A stretch of DNA of 41,673 bases from Candidatus Flavonifractor intestinipullorum (GTDB lineage: Bacteria > Bacillota > Clostridia > Oscillospirales > Oscillospiraceae). The DNA is taken from contig DWYC01000094.1 in NCBI GenBank assembly GCA_019118925.1, positions 1 through 41,673 of the forward strand, in the 5' to 3' direction. Of this stretch, positions 23,976 to 31,748 are shown piece by piece. The stretch's first letter is position 1. Every line of letters begins with the position of its first letter. The position numbers and the translations under genes were made by a program. A model generated the notes under the pieces. That model was not told the DNA's origin. It worked only from the letters and a program-made list of their open reading frames with translations, and made no database searches.

Positions 23976-24005
23976 GCAAAAAGGAGCCCGATGCGGCTCC
24001 TTTCT
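23976..24005 (-). terminator. Intrinsic terminator after carD
   Basis: AAAGGAGCC (24003-23995 on the minus strand) and GGCTCCTTT (23988-23980) form a 9-bp stem with a 6-base loop, followed by further Ts (GGCTCCTTTTTG). It lies about 60 bases after the carD stop and closes the single-gene carD unit. Confidence 0.85.
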
Positions 24006-24063
24006 GACCACGTGTCTGAAGTGTATTCACCGCCGGAGCAAACATGTCCCGACGGCCCGGTCC

Positions 24064-24540
24064 TCAACTCAGCGCCCGGTCCAGGCGGGCCTCTACCGCC
24101 TCGTAGCTGGAGTCCTGAGAGAGGACGATCTCGGAGATGAGAATCTGCTTGGCCGAGTGGAGCATCTTGCGCTCCCCGGTGGAGAGTCCCCGCTCTCCGT
24201 CCCGCTGGACCAGGCTCTTGACCACCCGGGCCACCTCCATCAGGTCCCCGCTCTTGATGCGGAGCATATTCTCCCGGTAACGCTGGTTCCAGTTCTGGGT
24301 AATCTCCACCTGGATCTCCGGGATCGCCGCCAGGACCCGGTCGGCCTCTTCCCCGGGAATCACCGGGCGCACGCCGATTTCCTCGCAGTTGTGGGTGGGA
24401 ATCATGACAAGCATGCCCCCCACCGGCAATTTGAGTACATAATACTCCCGCACCACGCCGTTTACCTTCTTCTGAACGATGCTGTCCACGATCCCGGCTC
24501 CATGCATGGGGTGGACAATTTTGTCGCCTACCTGAAACAT
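24064..24540 (-). CDS. CarD/CdnL-family transcription regulator
   Basis: RNA-polymerase-binding regulator. The N-terminal RNAP-interaction (Tudor-like) domain starts MFQVGDKIVHPMHGAGIV and includes YYVLKLPVGGMLVMIPT. The C-terminal helical DNA-binding domain contains NWNQRYRENMLRIKSGDL and GLSTGERKMLHSAKQILISEI, both hallmarks of CarD. The ATG at 24540 has GGAGG nine bases upstream and gives 158 residues, the family norm; a longer frame to 24582 has no support. Own sigma-A promoter and terminator make it monocistronic. Confidence 0.93.
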   Translation of the reverse strand: MFQVGDKIVHPMHGAGIVDSIVQKKVNGVVREYYVLKLPVGGMLVMIPTHNCEEIGVRPVIPGEEADRVLAAIPEIQVEITQNWNQRYRENMLRIKSGDLMEVARVVKSLVQRDGERGLSTGERKMLHSAKQILISEIVLSQDSSYEAVEARLDRALS

Positions 24541-24599
24541 GAGACCACACCTCCCGGCCGCTGTCGTCGCCTGTCCGTACACCTACCATTACATAAAGT

Positions 24600-24628
24600 A
24601 TTATAGGCTCTTTTTTGCCTCTTTGCAA
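24600..24628 (-). promoter_or_regulatory. Sigma-A promoter of carD
   Basis: Minus strand TTGCAA (24628-24623), 17-base spacer, TATAAT (24605-24600). The start is expected near 24593, about 50 bases before the carD ATG. It lies right behind the terminator of the ispH-S1 gene in a locally AT-rich gap. Confidence 0.88.
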
Positions 24629-24660
24629 GGGAAAGCCATATAGTTCCATGTAAAATTGCA

Positions 24661-24695
24661 GAAAAACAGCCCGCTTCCAGAAGAAGCGGGCTGTC
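24661..24695 (-). terminator. Intrinsic terminator after ispH-S1
   Basis: ACAGCCCGCTT (24694-24684, minus strand) pairs with AAGCGGGCTGT (24676-24666), an 11-bp perfect stem with a 7-base loop, followed by TTTTT. It lies 17 bases after the stop codon at 24712 and ends the rpiR-baiN-cmk-plsC-ispH/S1 unit. Confidence 0.92.
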
Positions 24696-24711
24696 ATGGA
24701 GGCTAATTCGA

Positions 24712-25830
24712 TTACTCCTCGGTGTCTTCCTCATCCTCCCGGGCGCGCTTGGCGTCCTCCAGAAGGGCGCGGATGGACAGGGAGACCTTCTTGTGCTCGT
24801 AGTCGATGTCGGTGATCTTCACGTCCACCATCTGGCCCTCGCTGAGCACATCGCCGGGCTTGTCGATGCGGTGGTCGGCGATCTGGGAGATGTGGATCAG
24901 GCCGTCCACACCGGGCACGATCTCGGCAAAGGCGCCGAAGGTCATCAGCTTAACCACCTTCACGTTGGCCACGGAGCCCACGTCGTAGGTGGAGGTGAAC
25001 TTGGCCCAGGGATCTTCCGTGCGGTCCTTCATACCCAGGGAGATCTTCTTCTTCTCCTTGTCGGCCGAGATGACGTACACGTCCACGGTGTCGCCCACCT
25101 TGACTACCTCGCTGGGGTCCTTGATGCGGCTCCAGGAGAGCTCGGAGATGTGCACCATGCCGTCCACGCCGCCGATGTCCACAAAGGCGCCGTAGGAAGT
25201 CAGGGACTTCACCACGCCGGTGTAGTGCTTGCCGGGCTCGATTTCAGCCCAGACCTTGGCGGCCTTCTCGGCGCGCTCCTCCGCCTGGACCGCGCGGATG
25301 GAACCCACCACACGCCGGCGGGCGCGGTTGACCTCGGTAATGCGCAGGCGGACGTGCTGCTTGACCAGCTCGCTCATGGCCGCGCTGCGGGGCAGACCGG
25401 TCTGGGAGGCGGGCACGAAGACCCGGATTCCCTTCACATTGACGACCACGCCGCCCTTGTTCTCCTCGGTGACCAGGCCCTCCATCACGGTCTTATTCTC
25501 TTTGGCCTGCTCGATGGAATCCCAGTGCTTGACGGTATCCAGACGCTTCTTCGAGAGGGTCACCACACCCTCCTGATCGTTGACGCGCATGACGTAGGTC
25601 TCGATCTCGTCGCCCACCTTCACGATGTCCTCGACCTTTACAGTGGGATCATCGCTGAGCTCCGACACCGGTATGTAACCGGCGTGCTTGGTGCCCAGGT
25701 CGACATAGATCTCCGTCGGCGTAATGCCAGTGACGACGCCGGTAACCTTCTCCCCTGTATTTAAAGTTTTGATCGACTTCTCCAGCATTTCAGCGAAGGA
25801 TTCCTCGATCTCCATGTTTTCTGCGCTCAT
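24712..25830 (-). other. rpsA: Possible independently translated S1 (internal start in ispH-S1)
   Basis: In frame inside the fusion, the ATG at 25830 (MSAENMEIEESFAEML) is preceded by AAAGGAGGT, a full Shine-Dalgarno, with GGAGG 11 bases before the ATG. It falls exactly between the two parts and would yield a 372-residue four-domain S1 protein, about the size of stand-alone Firmicutes S1 homologues such as YpfD. The site encodes KEVYDK in the fusion and may be chance, but its completeness and position speak for use. Inference; no expression data. Confidence 0.5.
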
Positions 25831-26664
25831 TTTGTCATAGACCTCCTTTATAATCCACCCGGGTGTTGAAGCGCCCGCGGTGATTCCTATGGAAGCCTTC
25901 CCATACAGGTTGGAAGGTTCCACTTCCTCTCCCCGTTCGACCCACAGGACCGCCGGGCAGAGGGCAGCGCACAGTTCGGTGAGGCGCCTGGTGTTGGAGC
26001 TCTCCCGTCCACCAATGACGATCATTGCCTCGCTTCGGGAGGCCAGCTCCTGCGCCTCACTCTGCCGTTTACACGTAGCATTACATATTGTATCAAAAAT
26101 TTTTAAATTTGTACACTCTTTTTTCGCAATTTCTACGCAAAAATTCCACGACGCCCGAGTAGCGGTGGTCTGCGATACCAGAGTGAGGGGTTTTGAGGCC
26201 ATTTCCGGGGCATTCTTCAGCCATTTTTCCAATTTTTCCCCATCTGCGAGCACAACTGCGCTCCGGCACCAGCCGGCGATGGCCTGGACCTCGGGATGAG
26301 ACGGGGTGCCGATGATCACCGGAATGCGCCCCTCCGCCTCCGCCTCGGCCACAATGCGGTGGATGTGCGAGACGTTGGGACAGGTGGCGTCGATGATCTC
26401 CACGCCCTGTTCTTCCAGTGCCTGGTAAACACTCCGCGGCTCTCCATGGGAGCGGATGAGCACCGCCGCGCCCGGCGGCACCTCCTCCGGCGCGGCGGCC
26501 AGGCGCAGGCCCAGGGCCTCCAGGCGGCGGATCTCCCAGTCGTTGTGGATGATCTGTCCCAGCATATAGCAGGGCTTCTCACCCTGGGCCGCCTCCTCCG
26601 CCATCCGCACCGCCCGCTTCACCCCGTAGCAGAAGCCCGCCGAGCGGGCCAGCTCCACCTTCAT
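24712..26664 (-). CDS. ispH-rpsA: Fused IspH (HMBPP reductase) and ribosomal protein S1
   Basis: Residues 1-278 are IspH, the last MEP-pathway enzyme, with the 4Fe-4S cysteines in AGFCYGV (Cys12), DATCPNV (Cys95) and CNATCKR (Cys194), plus the E-S-S-N-T substrate motif at 221-225. From about 300 on there are four S1 RNA-binding domains (about 303-375, 390-460, 465-540, 550-625) and an acidic tail (REDEEDTEE). Such fusions are known in Clostridia. The ATG at 26664 overlaps the plsC stop (ATGA). Odd points: an internal Shine-Dalgarno and ATG at the domain junction, and an AT-rich, promoter-like stretch around 26080-26150. Gene order cmk-plsC-ispH-S1 parallels B. subtilis cmk-ypfD. Confidence 0.96.
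   Translation of the reverse strand: MKVELARSAGFCYGVKRAVRMAEEAAQGEKPCYMLGQIIHNDWEIRRLEALGLRLAAAPEEVPPGAAVLIRSHGEPRSVYQALEEQGVEIIDATCPNVSHIHRIVAEAEAEGRIPVIIGTPSHPEVQAIAGWCRSAVVLADGEKLEKWLKNAPEMASKPLTLVSQTTATRASWNFCVEIAKKECTNLKIFDTICNATCKRQSEAQELASRSEAMIVIGGRESSNTRRLTELCAALCPAVLWVERGEEVEPSNLYGKASIGITAGASTPGWIIKEVYDKMSAENMEIEESFAEMLEKSIKTLNTGEKVTGVVTGITPTEIYVDLGTKHAGYIPVSELSDDPTVKVEDIVKVGDEIETYVMRVNDQEGVVTLSKKRLDTVKHWDSIEQAKENKTVMEGLVTEENKGGVVVNVKGIRVFVPASQTGLPRSAAMSELVKQHVRLRITEVNRARRRVVGSIRAVQAEERAEKAAKVWAEIEPGKHYTGVVKSLTSYGAFVDIGGVDGMVHISELSWSRIKDPSEVVKVGDTVDVYVISADKEKKKISLGMKDRTEDPWAKFTSTYDVGSVANVKVVKLMTFGAFAEIVPGVDGLIHISQIADHRIDKPGDVLSEGQMVDVKITDIDYEHKKVSLSIRALLEDAKRAREDEEDTEE
26087..26115 (-). 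promoter_or_regulatory. Promoter-like sequence inside ispH, upstream of S1
   Basis: Minus strand TGTACA (26115-26110), 17-base spacer of A/T runs, TACAAT (26092-26087): 4 of 6 and 5 of 6 matches to sigma-A elements, in a strongly AT-rich coding patch. It is about 255 bases before the internal S1 start at 25830. It also encodes the CNATCKR cluster-ligand region of IspH, so the AT bias may have another cause. Confidence 0.35.
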
Positions 26665-27269
26665 TCGGCCAGCGCCCGCAGGGCGCGGATGCGGTTCATC
26701 AGGTCGGCGGTGATGGCCTCGTACTCCTCCTGCGTCCCCTTCCGGGTGGCCACAGTGGGGGTGAAGGCCTCGCCGATGACCACCGGCGTGCGGCGGAACC
26801 AGCGCTTTTTCTCGGGGATGTAGACCGGCAGGATGGGCACGCCGCAGCGGACCGCCAGCATGGCCGCCCCGGCTTTGGGCTGGCTCACATCTCCCCGGCT
26901 CTCGCGGACCCGGTGACCCTCGGGAAAAATGAGCACCTTTTCCCCCGAGCGCAGAAACTGCATGGCCTGCTTCAGTGCGCCCACGTCGCTCTTGCCCCGG
27001 TCGACGCCGAAGATGCCCGCCTTGCTCAGCAGCCAGCCCACCACCGGCACCCGCAGCAGCTCGATCTTGGCCATGGGGCGCAACTGGTTCTTCAGGCCGA
27101 AAGCAAAGGCCAGATACAGCGGGTCGCTGTCGCTGGTGTGGTTGCAGCAGATCATCACCGAGCCCTCCGGGATGTGCTCCCGGCCGAGGACCTTTCCCGG
27201 GTGGACCAGATTGAAAAACGGATAGATGATGCAGTAGAGGAAGGTATACCAGCGGTGGATGCTCTTCAT
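26661..27269 (-). CDS. plsC: 1-acyl-sn-glycerol-3-phosphate acyltransferase
   Basis: Membrane-associated enzyme that makes phosphatidic acid from lysophosphatidic acid. HX4D is NHTSDSD (His44, Asp49), and FPEGHR (115-120) replaces the common FPEGTR. A hydrophobic N-terminal helix (about 7-24) is the membrane anchor. Length 202 is normal for the short bacterial form. It overlaps cmk upstream and ispH-S1 downstream by ATGA at both ends. A cmk-plsC-ispH-S1 order is typical of Clostridia. Confidence 0.93.
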   Translation of the reverse strand: MKSIHRWYTFLYCIIYPFFNLVHPGKVLGREHIPEGSVMICCNHTSDSDPLYLAFAFGLKNQLRPMAKIELLRVPVVGWLLSKAGIFGVDRGKSDVGALKQAMQFLRSGEKVLIFPEGHRVRESRGDVSQPKAGAAMLAVRCGVPILPVYIPEKKRWFRRTPVVIGEAFTPTVATRKGTQEEYEAITADLMNRIRALRALAE

Positions 27270-27943
27270 GCGCCCACCCCCTTCTCTACCGCGTCCAGCA
27301 CCAGGCGGAAGCTCTCCTCCAGATTCTTTCCCGTAGTGTCCAGGACGACGGCGCCGGCGGCCTGCCGCAGAGGGGCGGCGGCGCGGTGCGTATCCTTCTC
27401 ATCCCGGGCCAGAAGGTCTTTCAGCACCGTCTGGTAGTCCACTTCGCTTCCGCGCTCCCGCAGCTCCTCGTAGCGGCGGCGGGCCCGGTCCTCCGCCCGG
27501 GCGGTGAGGAAGATCTTCACATCGGCCTGGGGCAGAACCACGGTGCCGATGTCCCGGCCGTCCATGACCACGTTGTTCCGCCGGGCCAGATCCCGCTGCA
27601 TCTCCATCAAAAAGGCCCGCACCTCCGGAATGGCGGACACCCCCGAGGCGTATCGGGATACCTCGGGCTCCCGAATGGCGGCGCTCACGTCCTCGCCATC
27701 CAGATACATGTGCTGCAGTCCGTCCGCGCCGTGGCGCAGATCGATGGACACCTGATCCAGCAGGGGGATCACCGCCTCGCCGTTCTCCGGGTCCACCTTC
27801 CGGCGCAGGGCGGCCAGCCCCAGCGTGCGATAAATGGCCCCGGTATCTACATAGAGATAGCCCATGGCCTGGGCCACCTTCCGGGCCAGGGTGCTCTTCC
27901 CCGCACCGGAGGGCCCGTCGATGGCGATACTTTTATAACCCAT
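27266..27943 (-). CDS. cmk: (d)CMP kinase
   Basis: Phosphorylates CMP and dCMP. Walker A GPSGAGKST (10-18) is followed by YVDTGAIYRTLGLAAL, the NMP-binding region with SRYASGVSAIPEVR, the MDGRDIGTVVLP motif and the AEDRARRRYEEL lid. The ATG at 27943 has AGGAG nine bases upstream and gives 225 residues. The frame is open to 28054, but that stretch overlaps the flavoprotein gene in another frame. The gene overlaps the preceding baiN-like gene by 11 bases. Confidence 0.95.
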   Translation of the reverse strand: MGYKSIAIDGPSGAGKSTLARKVAQAMGYLYVDTGAIYRTLGLAALRRKVDPENGEAVIPLLDQVSIDLRHGADGLQHMYLDGEDVSAAIREPEVSRYASGVSAIPEVRAFLMEMQRDLARRNNVVMDGRDIGTVVLPQADVKIFLTARAEDRARRRYEELRERGSEVDYQTVLKDLLARDEKDTHRAAAPLRQAAGAVVLDTTGKNLEESFRLVLDAVEKGVGA

Positions 27944-29201
27944 GTCCGTTTGCTCCTTCCGCTTCTTCCAGAGATTCCGCCGCGCCCAGTCCCGCGGCCC
28001 GGCCGGTGGACCAGGCGATCTGGAGGTTAAAGCCCCCCGTATACGCGTCCACATCCAGCACTTCCCCCGCCAGATAGAGGCCGGGGGTCTTTTTGGAGGC
28101 CATCGTGTGGGGGTCCACCTCCGACACCTTGATCCCGCCGGAGGTCACAATGGCCTCCTCGATGGGCCGGGGGCCGGCGATGTCCACCCGGAACCCCTTT
28201 AAAACGTCCAACAGACGGCGGCGCTGGGCCCGGGTGACGGAATTGGCCTGGATCTCCCCGGGAATGCCCGAGCGCTCCACCACCACCGGGATCATCAGCC
28301 GGGGCAGAAGGCGTTCCAGCACATTGTGGAACGCCCGGTTGGCGTTCTCCCCAAATTCCCGCAGAATGCGCTGGTCCAGGGTCTCCTCGTCCAGAGCCGG
28401 TTTCAGGTCGATGAACACCCGGTAGCGGTCCCGCGCAAAGTCCCGCATGTGGGCGCTGGCGCTGAGAATCAGAGGGCCCGAGAGTCCGAAGTGGGTGAAA
28501 AGCAGCTCACCCTGCTCGGCATAGACCACCTTGTTTTTCTGATTTTTGACCTTGACCGCCACATTCCGCAGGGAGAGGCCCTGCATCCGGGCGCAGTCGC
28601 CTCCCTCCGCCTCCAGAGGCACCAGAGAGGGCTGGGGCGTGACGATGGTATGGCCCGCTCCGGCGGCCAGGCGGTAGCCGTCTCCGCTGGAGCCGGTGAG
28701 CGGATAGGACGCGCCTCCCGTGGCCAAAATCACCCGCCGGGCGGGATATGTCCCCCGCTCCCCCCTTACGCCGGCCACCCGGCCCGCTCCGTCGGTGAGC
28801 AGTTCCTCCGCCCGGTCCTGGACAAGCTCCACCCCCCGGCGGCGCAGGGCGTAAAAGAGGGCGTCCACGATGTCGGCGGCTTTGTCGCTGACGGGAAAGA
28901 CCCGGCTGCCCCGCTCGGTCTTGAGGGGCACGCCCAGGCCCTCAAAAAACGCCTTCACGGCCTCCGGCGGGAAGCGCGTGACGGCGCTTGTGAGAAATTT
29001 CGGGTTGCGCGGAACGTTCTGCAATACTTCCTGCACCGAACAGTCGTTGGTCACATTGCACCGGCCCTTGCCCGTGATGTACAGCTTGCGTCCCACTTTG
29101 GCGTTGCGCTCCAGCAGCGTCGCCGAGCGCCCCCGCTCCGCGGCGGACAGCGCGGCCATCATCCCCGCCGCGCCGCCGCCAATGACGATCACATCGGTCA
29201 A
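27933..29201 (-). CDS. HI0933/BaiN-family flavoprotein (NAD(P)/FAD oxidoreductase)
   Basis: Member of the YhiN/HI0933 flavoprotein family, to which BaiN also belongs. It has the N-terminal FAD-binding VIVIGGGAAGMMAAL, the GKGRCNVTND signature, ATGGASYPLTGSSGDG, LSGPLILSAS and the C-terminal GLYLAGEVLDVDAYTGGFNLQIAWSTG-type motif (seen as GLYLAGEVLDVDA then GGFNLQIAWSTG). The start is a TTG at 29201 with AAGGAG eight bases upstream; the GTG at 29210 is too near the ribosome site. About 422 residues, normal. Many relatives are annotated as 'aminoacetone oxidase' or BaiN, but substrate is not readable here. Confidence 0.92.
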   Translation of the reverse strand: MTDVIVIGGGAAGMMAALSAAERGRSATLLERNAKVGRKLYITGKGRCNVTNDCSVQEVLQNVPRNPKFLTSAVTRFPPEAVKAFFEGLGVPLKTERGSRVFPVSDKAADIVDALFYALRRRGVELVQDRAEELLTDGAGRVAGVRGERGTYPARRVILATGGASYPLTGSSGDGYRLAAGAGHTIVTPQPSLVPLEAEGGDCARMQGLSLRNVAVKVKNQKNKVVYAEQGELLFTHFGLSGPLILSASAHMRDFARDRYRVFIDLKPALDEETLDQRILREFGENANRAFHNVLERLLPRLMIPVVVERSGIPGEIQANSVTRAQRRRLLDVLKGFRVDIAGPRPIEEAIVTSGGIKVSEVDPHTMASKKTPGLYLAGEVLDVDAYTGGFNLQIAWSTGRAAGLGAAESLEEAEGANGHGL

Positions 29202-29213
29202 AACATCCACTCC

Positions 29214-30092
29214 TTATGCCATGCCCGGGTCGGACTCCGGATTTTCATAGACCTGGTACTCCGACCAGATCTGCTCCAGCTGTCCAAAGGTCCGGGAGAG
29301 GTCGCTGTTCTTCCGCCGTCCAATGGCCACAATGAGCGCGTTGACCAGACTCAGCGGGGCCACCAGCGAGTCTACGAACGAGGCCATGTCGCTCTTGGCC
29401 ATAAGGGTATGGGTGGCGATGGAGGCCAGCGGCGAGGTCTCGCTGTCGGTGATGGCCACCACCCGGGCGCCCCGGTCCCGGGCGAAGCGCATGGCCTTGA
29501 CCGTGCGGGCGGAGTAGCGCGGGAAACTGATGCCGATGATCACATCCTTCGGGCCGATGTGGAGCATCTGCTCAAACACCTCGCTGACCGAGGTGGTGTG
29601 CATCAGCACCACATTTTCAAAGATCAGGTTGAAGTAAAAGCCCAAAAAGCTGGCCAGGGCGGTGGCCGAGCGCACCCCCAGGATGTAAATCCGCCGGGCC
29701 GAGACGATGGCCTCCACCGCCTGGCGGAACTGCTCCCGGTCCACCTCCTCCAGACTCAGGCGGATCTTCTCCATGTCGCTCTGCATGACCATGGACAGGA
29801 TATCCTGATTTCCAATGCGGTCGTTGGAAACCTCGATGCGCTGGATGGACGTGAGCTTATTTCGAATCATTTCCTGCAGGGCTTTCTGCATGGCGGGATA
29901 GCCGTCGTAGCCCAGCTCGGCGGCAAAACGGACCACCGTGGATTCGCTCACGTTCACGGTCTTACCCAGCCGGCTGGCCGTCATGAAGGCCGCTTTGTCA
30001 TAGGAATCCAGGATAAAACGGGCAATCAGCTTCTGTCCCTTGGAAAATGTATTCATATTTGCCTGAATGACAGACAAAATATCTTTCGGCAT
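29214..30092 (-). CDS. MurR/RpiR-family transcription regulator
   Basis: An N-terminal HTH (about 1-75; KTVNVSESTVVRFAAELGYDGYPAMQ is split here as KTVNVSESTVVRF and AELGYDGYPAMQKAL) is followed by a SIS sugar-phosphate domain (about 125-260; RRIYILGVRSA, DVIIGISFPRYSARTVKA, ITDSETSPLA). RpiR regulators sense phosphorylated sugars. The ATG at 30092 has GAGGAGG nine bases upstream and gives 292 residues. It leads an operon with a flavoprotein, cmk, plsC and ispH-S1. A near-palindrome in its promoter spacer hints at autoregulation. Confidence 0.92.
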   Translation of the reverse strand: MPKDILSVIQANMNTFSKGQKLIARFILDSYDKAAFMTASRLGKTVNVSESTVVRFAAELGYDGYPAMQKALQEMIRNKLTSIQRIEVSNDRIGNQDILSMVMQSDMEKIRLSLEEVDREQFRQAVEAIVSARRIYILGVRSATALASFLGFYFNLIFENVVLMHTTSVSEVFEQMLHIGPKDVIIGISFPRYSARTVKAMRFARDRGARVVAITDSETSPLASIATHTLMAKSDMASFVDSLVAPLSLVNALIVAIGRRKNSDLSRTFGQLEQIWSEYQVYENPESDPGMA

Positions 30093-30147
30093 ACTCCGGA
30101 GCCTCCTCTTCTCCCGTCCCGGCGGGCGGGATGTTGGTCTGCCTACT

Positions 30148-30176
30148 ATCATAGCCGGATATGCCCCGGAATGCAA
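30148..30176 (-). promoter_or_regulatory. Sigma-A promoter of the rpiR-baiN-cmk-plsC-ispH/S1 operon
   Basis: Minus strand TTGCAT (30176-30171), exactly 17 bases, TATGAT (30153-30148). Both boxes match at 5 of 6 positions. The start is expected near 30141, about 50 bases before the rpiR ATG at 30092. It lies just after rluB, with no terminator between. Confidence 0.82.
30150..30173. promoter_or_regulatory. Possible operator in the rpiR promoter spacer
   Basis: CATTCCGG (30173-30166) and CCGGCTATG (30158-30150) form an imperfect inverted repeat around a 7-base centre, between the -35 and -10 boxes. A dimeric regulator such as the RpiR protein itself could block the promoter here. Inference from position and symmetry only. 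Confidence 0.3.
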
Positions 30177-30207
30177 GAGGACTTTGCAAGATTTGCGTAT
30201 TTTCCTT

Positions 30208-30915
30208 TCACAGCGCCTTCAGCGCAGCCACCTCTTCCGCCGTCAGAAGGCGCCAGCGGCCCGGCGCCAGCGCGCCCAGCTGAACCGGCCCCTCCCGTAC
30301 CCGGCACAGACGGCGCACCTCCAGCCCCGCCAGGGCGCACATGCGCCGGACCTGGCGGTTTCGCCCCTCGTGGATGACCACCGAGAGAAGGGTATCCCGC
30401 CCCTCCCGGCCCAGCACCGCCACCCGGGCCGGGCGCAGCGCCACGCCGTCCAGCTCCATGGGGCCCCGGAGCCGGGGAAGGCCCCGCTCCACATCGCCGG
30501 TGACCCGGACATGGTACTCCTTCTCCACCTCATGGCTGGGGTGGAGAAGCTTCTGAGTCAGCGCCCCGTCGTCGGTCATCAGGAGCAGCCCCTCCGAGTC
30601 CAGGTCCAGACGCCCCACCGGCCACACCCGGGCTCCGCAGCGGGCAACCAGCTCCGCCACCGTGCGCCGGCCCTTCTCGTCCGAGAGGGTGGTCACAAAT
30701 CCCCGGGGCTTGTGGAGCATCAGGTAGGTCCGCCGCTCCGGGGCGCGCAGGGGCCGTCCGTCCACCCGGATGTCGTCCCGGTCCGGGTCGGCCTTCTCCC
30801 CCAGGACCGCCCGGCGGCCGTTCACCGTCACCCGTCCGGCCTGTATGTATTCCTCCGCGCTCCGCCGGGAGGTTACCCCCGCCGACGAGAGGAGCTTTTG
30901 CAGCCGCTCTTCCAC
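30208..30915 (-). CDS. rluB: RluB/RsuA-family 23S rRNA pseudouridine synthase
   Basis: Makes pseudouridine in rRNA. An N-terminal S4 RNA-binding domain (about 1-60, ERLQKLLSSAGVTSRRSAEE) leads to the catalytic motif GRLDLDSEGLLLMTDDG, whose first Asp is catalytic, and the KLLHPSHEVEKEYHV element. Length 235 is typical. GTG start at 30915 with GGAGG eight bases upstream. Position downstream of scpA-scpB and a D-Ala-D-Ala carboxypeptidase parallels the B. subtilis scpAB-dacB-spmAB-rluB region, here without spmA and spmB. Confidence 0.93.
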   Translation of the reverse strand: MEERLQKLLSSAGVTSRRSAEEYIQAGRVTVNGRRAVLGEKADPDRDDIRVDGRPLRAPERRTYLMLHKPRGFVTTLSDEKGRRTVAELVARCGARVWPVGRLDLDSEGLLLMTDDGALTQKLLHPSHEVEKEYHVRVTGDVERGLPRLRGPMELDGVALRPARVAVLGREGRDTLLSVVIHEGRNRQVRRMCALAGLEVRRLCRVREGPVQLGALAPGRWRLLTAEEVAALKAL

Positions 30916-30942
30916 GCCGCCGCCCTCCTTTTGTCATGCTTC

Positions 30943-31734
30943 TCAGCGGGCCCGCAGCAGCCGCAGGGCCCCGTAGTGCCGGATGGAAAAGGCCGGCGGC
31001 GCAATGCGCTCCAGCAGCGCCCGGTGCTCCCGGTCGAACGCCGCGGTCTCCGCCGGACTCAGAGAGGCCCCCACGCCCCGGCAGGCGCGGATGCGTCCGT
31101 TCCAGCCTTCCCGGGTGAATGGAACCGCCAGGTCGAAAACCAGGCTCTCCGCCTCTTCAAAAAACGCCCCGTAGACCTCCGGCACCGGGATGGGACGGCG
31201 CCGCTCCCCCGCCCCCGTCCAGCCGGGGTTATACCGGAGCACCAGCGCCTCGCTCCCGGCGGCGATGGGGTCCTCTTCCGGAAGCCACGCCAGATAGAGC
31301 AGCGCCAGATAGCCCCCCGGCCGCAGGACCCGGCGCAGCCGGGGCGCCGCCGCAGCGTGGTCGAAGTAGCAGAAACACTGGCAGGCAGTGACAACGTGGA
31401 ACGACTCGGGCGGAAAGTCCGTCTCCTCCGCCTTCTGGCAGAAAAAGGGGATGTCCATCCCGGACTCCGCCGCCAGGCGGCGGGCCTGGGCAATCTGCTC
31501 CGGCGCAGGGTCGGTCCCTGTGAAGGCCGCTCCGTACCGGTACAGCGCCCGGGGGAGCACCCCCGTCCCCGTACCCACGTCCAGCACCCGCTGCCCCGCC
31601 GTACAGAGGCCCCGGTCCAGAAGGACCTGATAAAACTCCGGCGGGTAGATATCCCGATACCGGGCGTAGTCCGCCGAGGCCCGCCCCCAGTCAAAGGGCC
31701 GTCCGCCGTCGATGGCCCTTCCCTTCCCGTCCAT
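30943..31734 (-). CDS. Class I SAM-dependent methyltransferase
   Basis: Rossmann-type methyltransferase of the Methyltransf_11/25 kind. Motif I is VLDVGTGTG (50-58); GTDPAPEQIAQAR marks the ribose-binding acidic strand end, and VTACQCFCYFDHAAAAPRLR the post-II region, followed by RVLRPGGYLALLYLAWLPEEDP. It resembles small-molecule methyltransferases; the acceptor is unknown. Start ATG 31734 with GAGG seven bases upstream, giving 263 residues; the frame is open to 31977, but that part overlaps the dac gene. It occupies the place of spmA-spmB in the Bacillus-like order. Confidence 0.85.
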   Translation of the reverse strand: MDGKGRAIDGGRPFDWGRASADYARYRDIYPPEFYQVLLDRGLCTAGQRVLDVGTGTGVLPRALYRYGAAFTGTDPAPEQIAQARRLAAESGMDIPFFCQKAEETDFPPESFHVVTACQCFCYFDHAAAAPRLRRVLRPGGYLALLYLAWLPEEDPIAAGSEALVLRYNPGWTGAGERRRPIPVPEVYGAFFEEAESLVFDLAVPFTREGWNGRIRACRGVGASLSPAETAAFDREHRALLERIAPPAFSIRHYGALRLLRAR

Positions 31735-31748
31735 ATCCGCCCCTCCTC

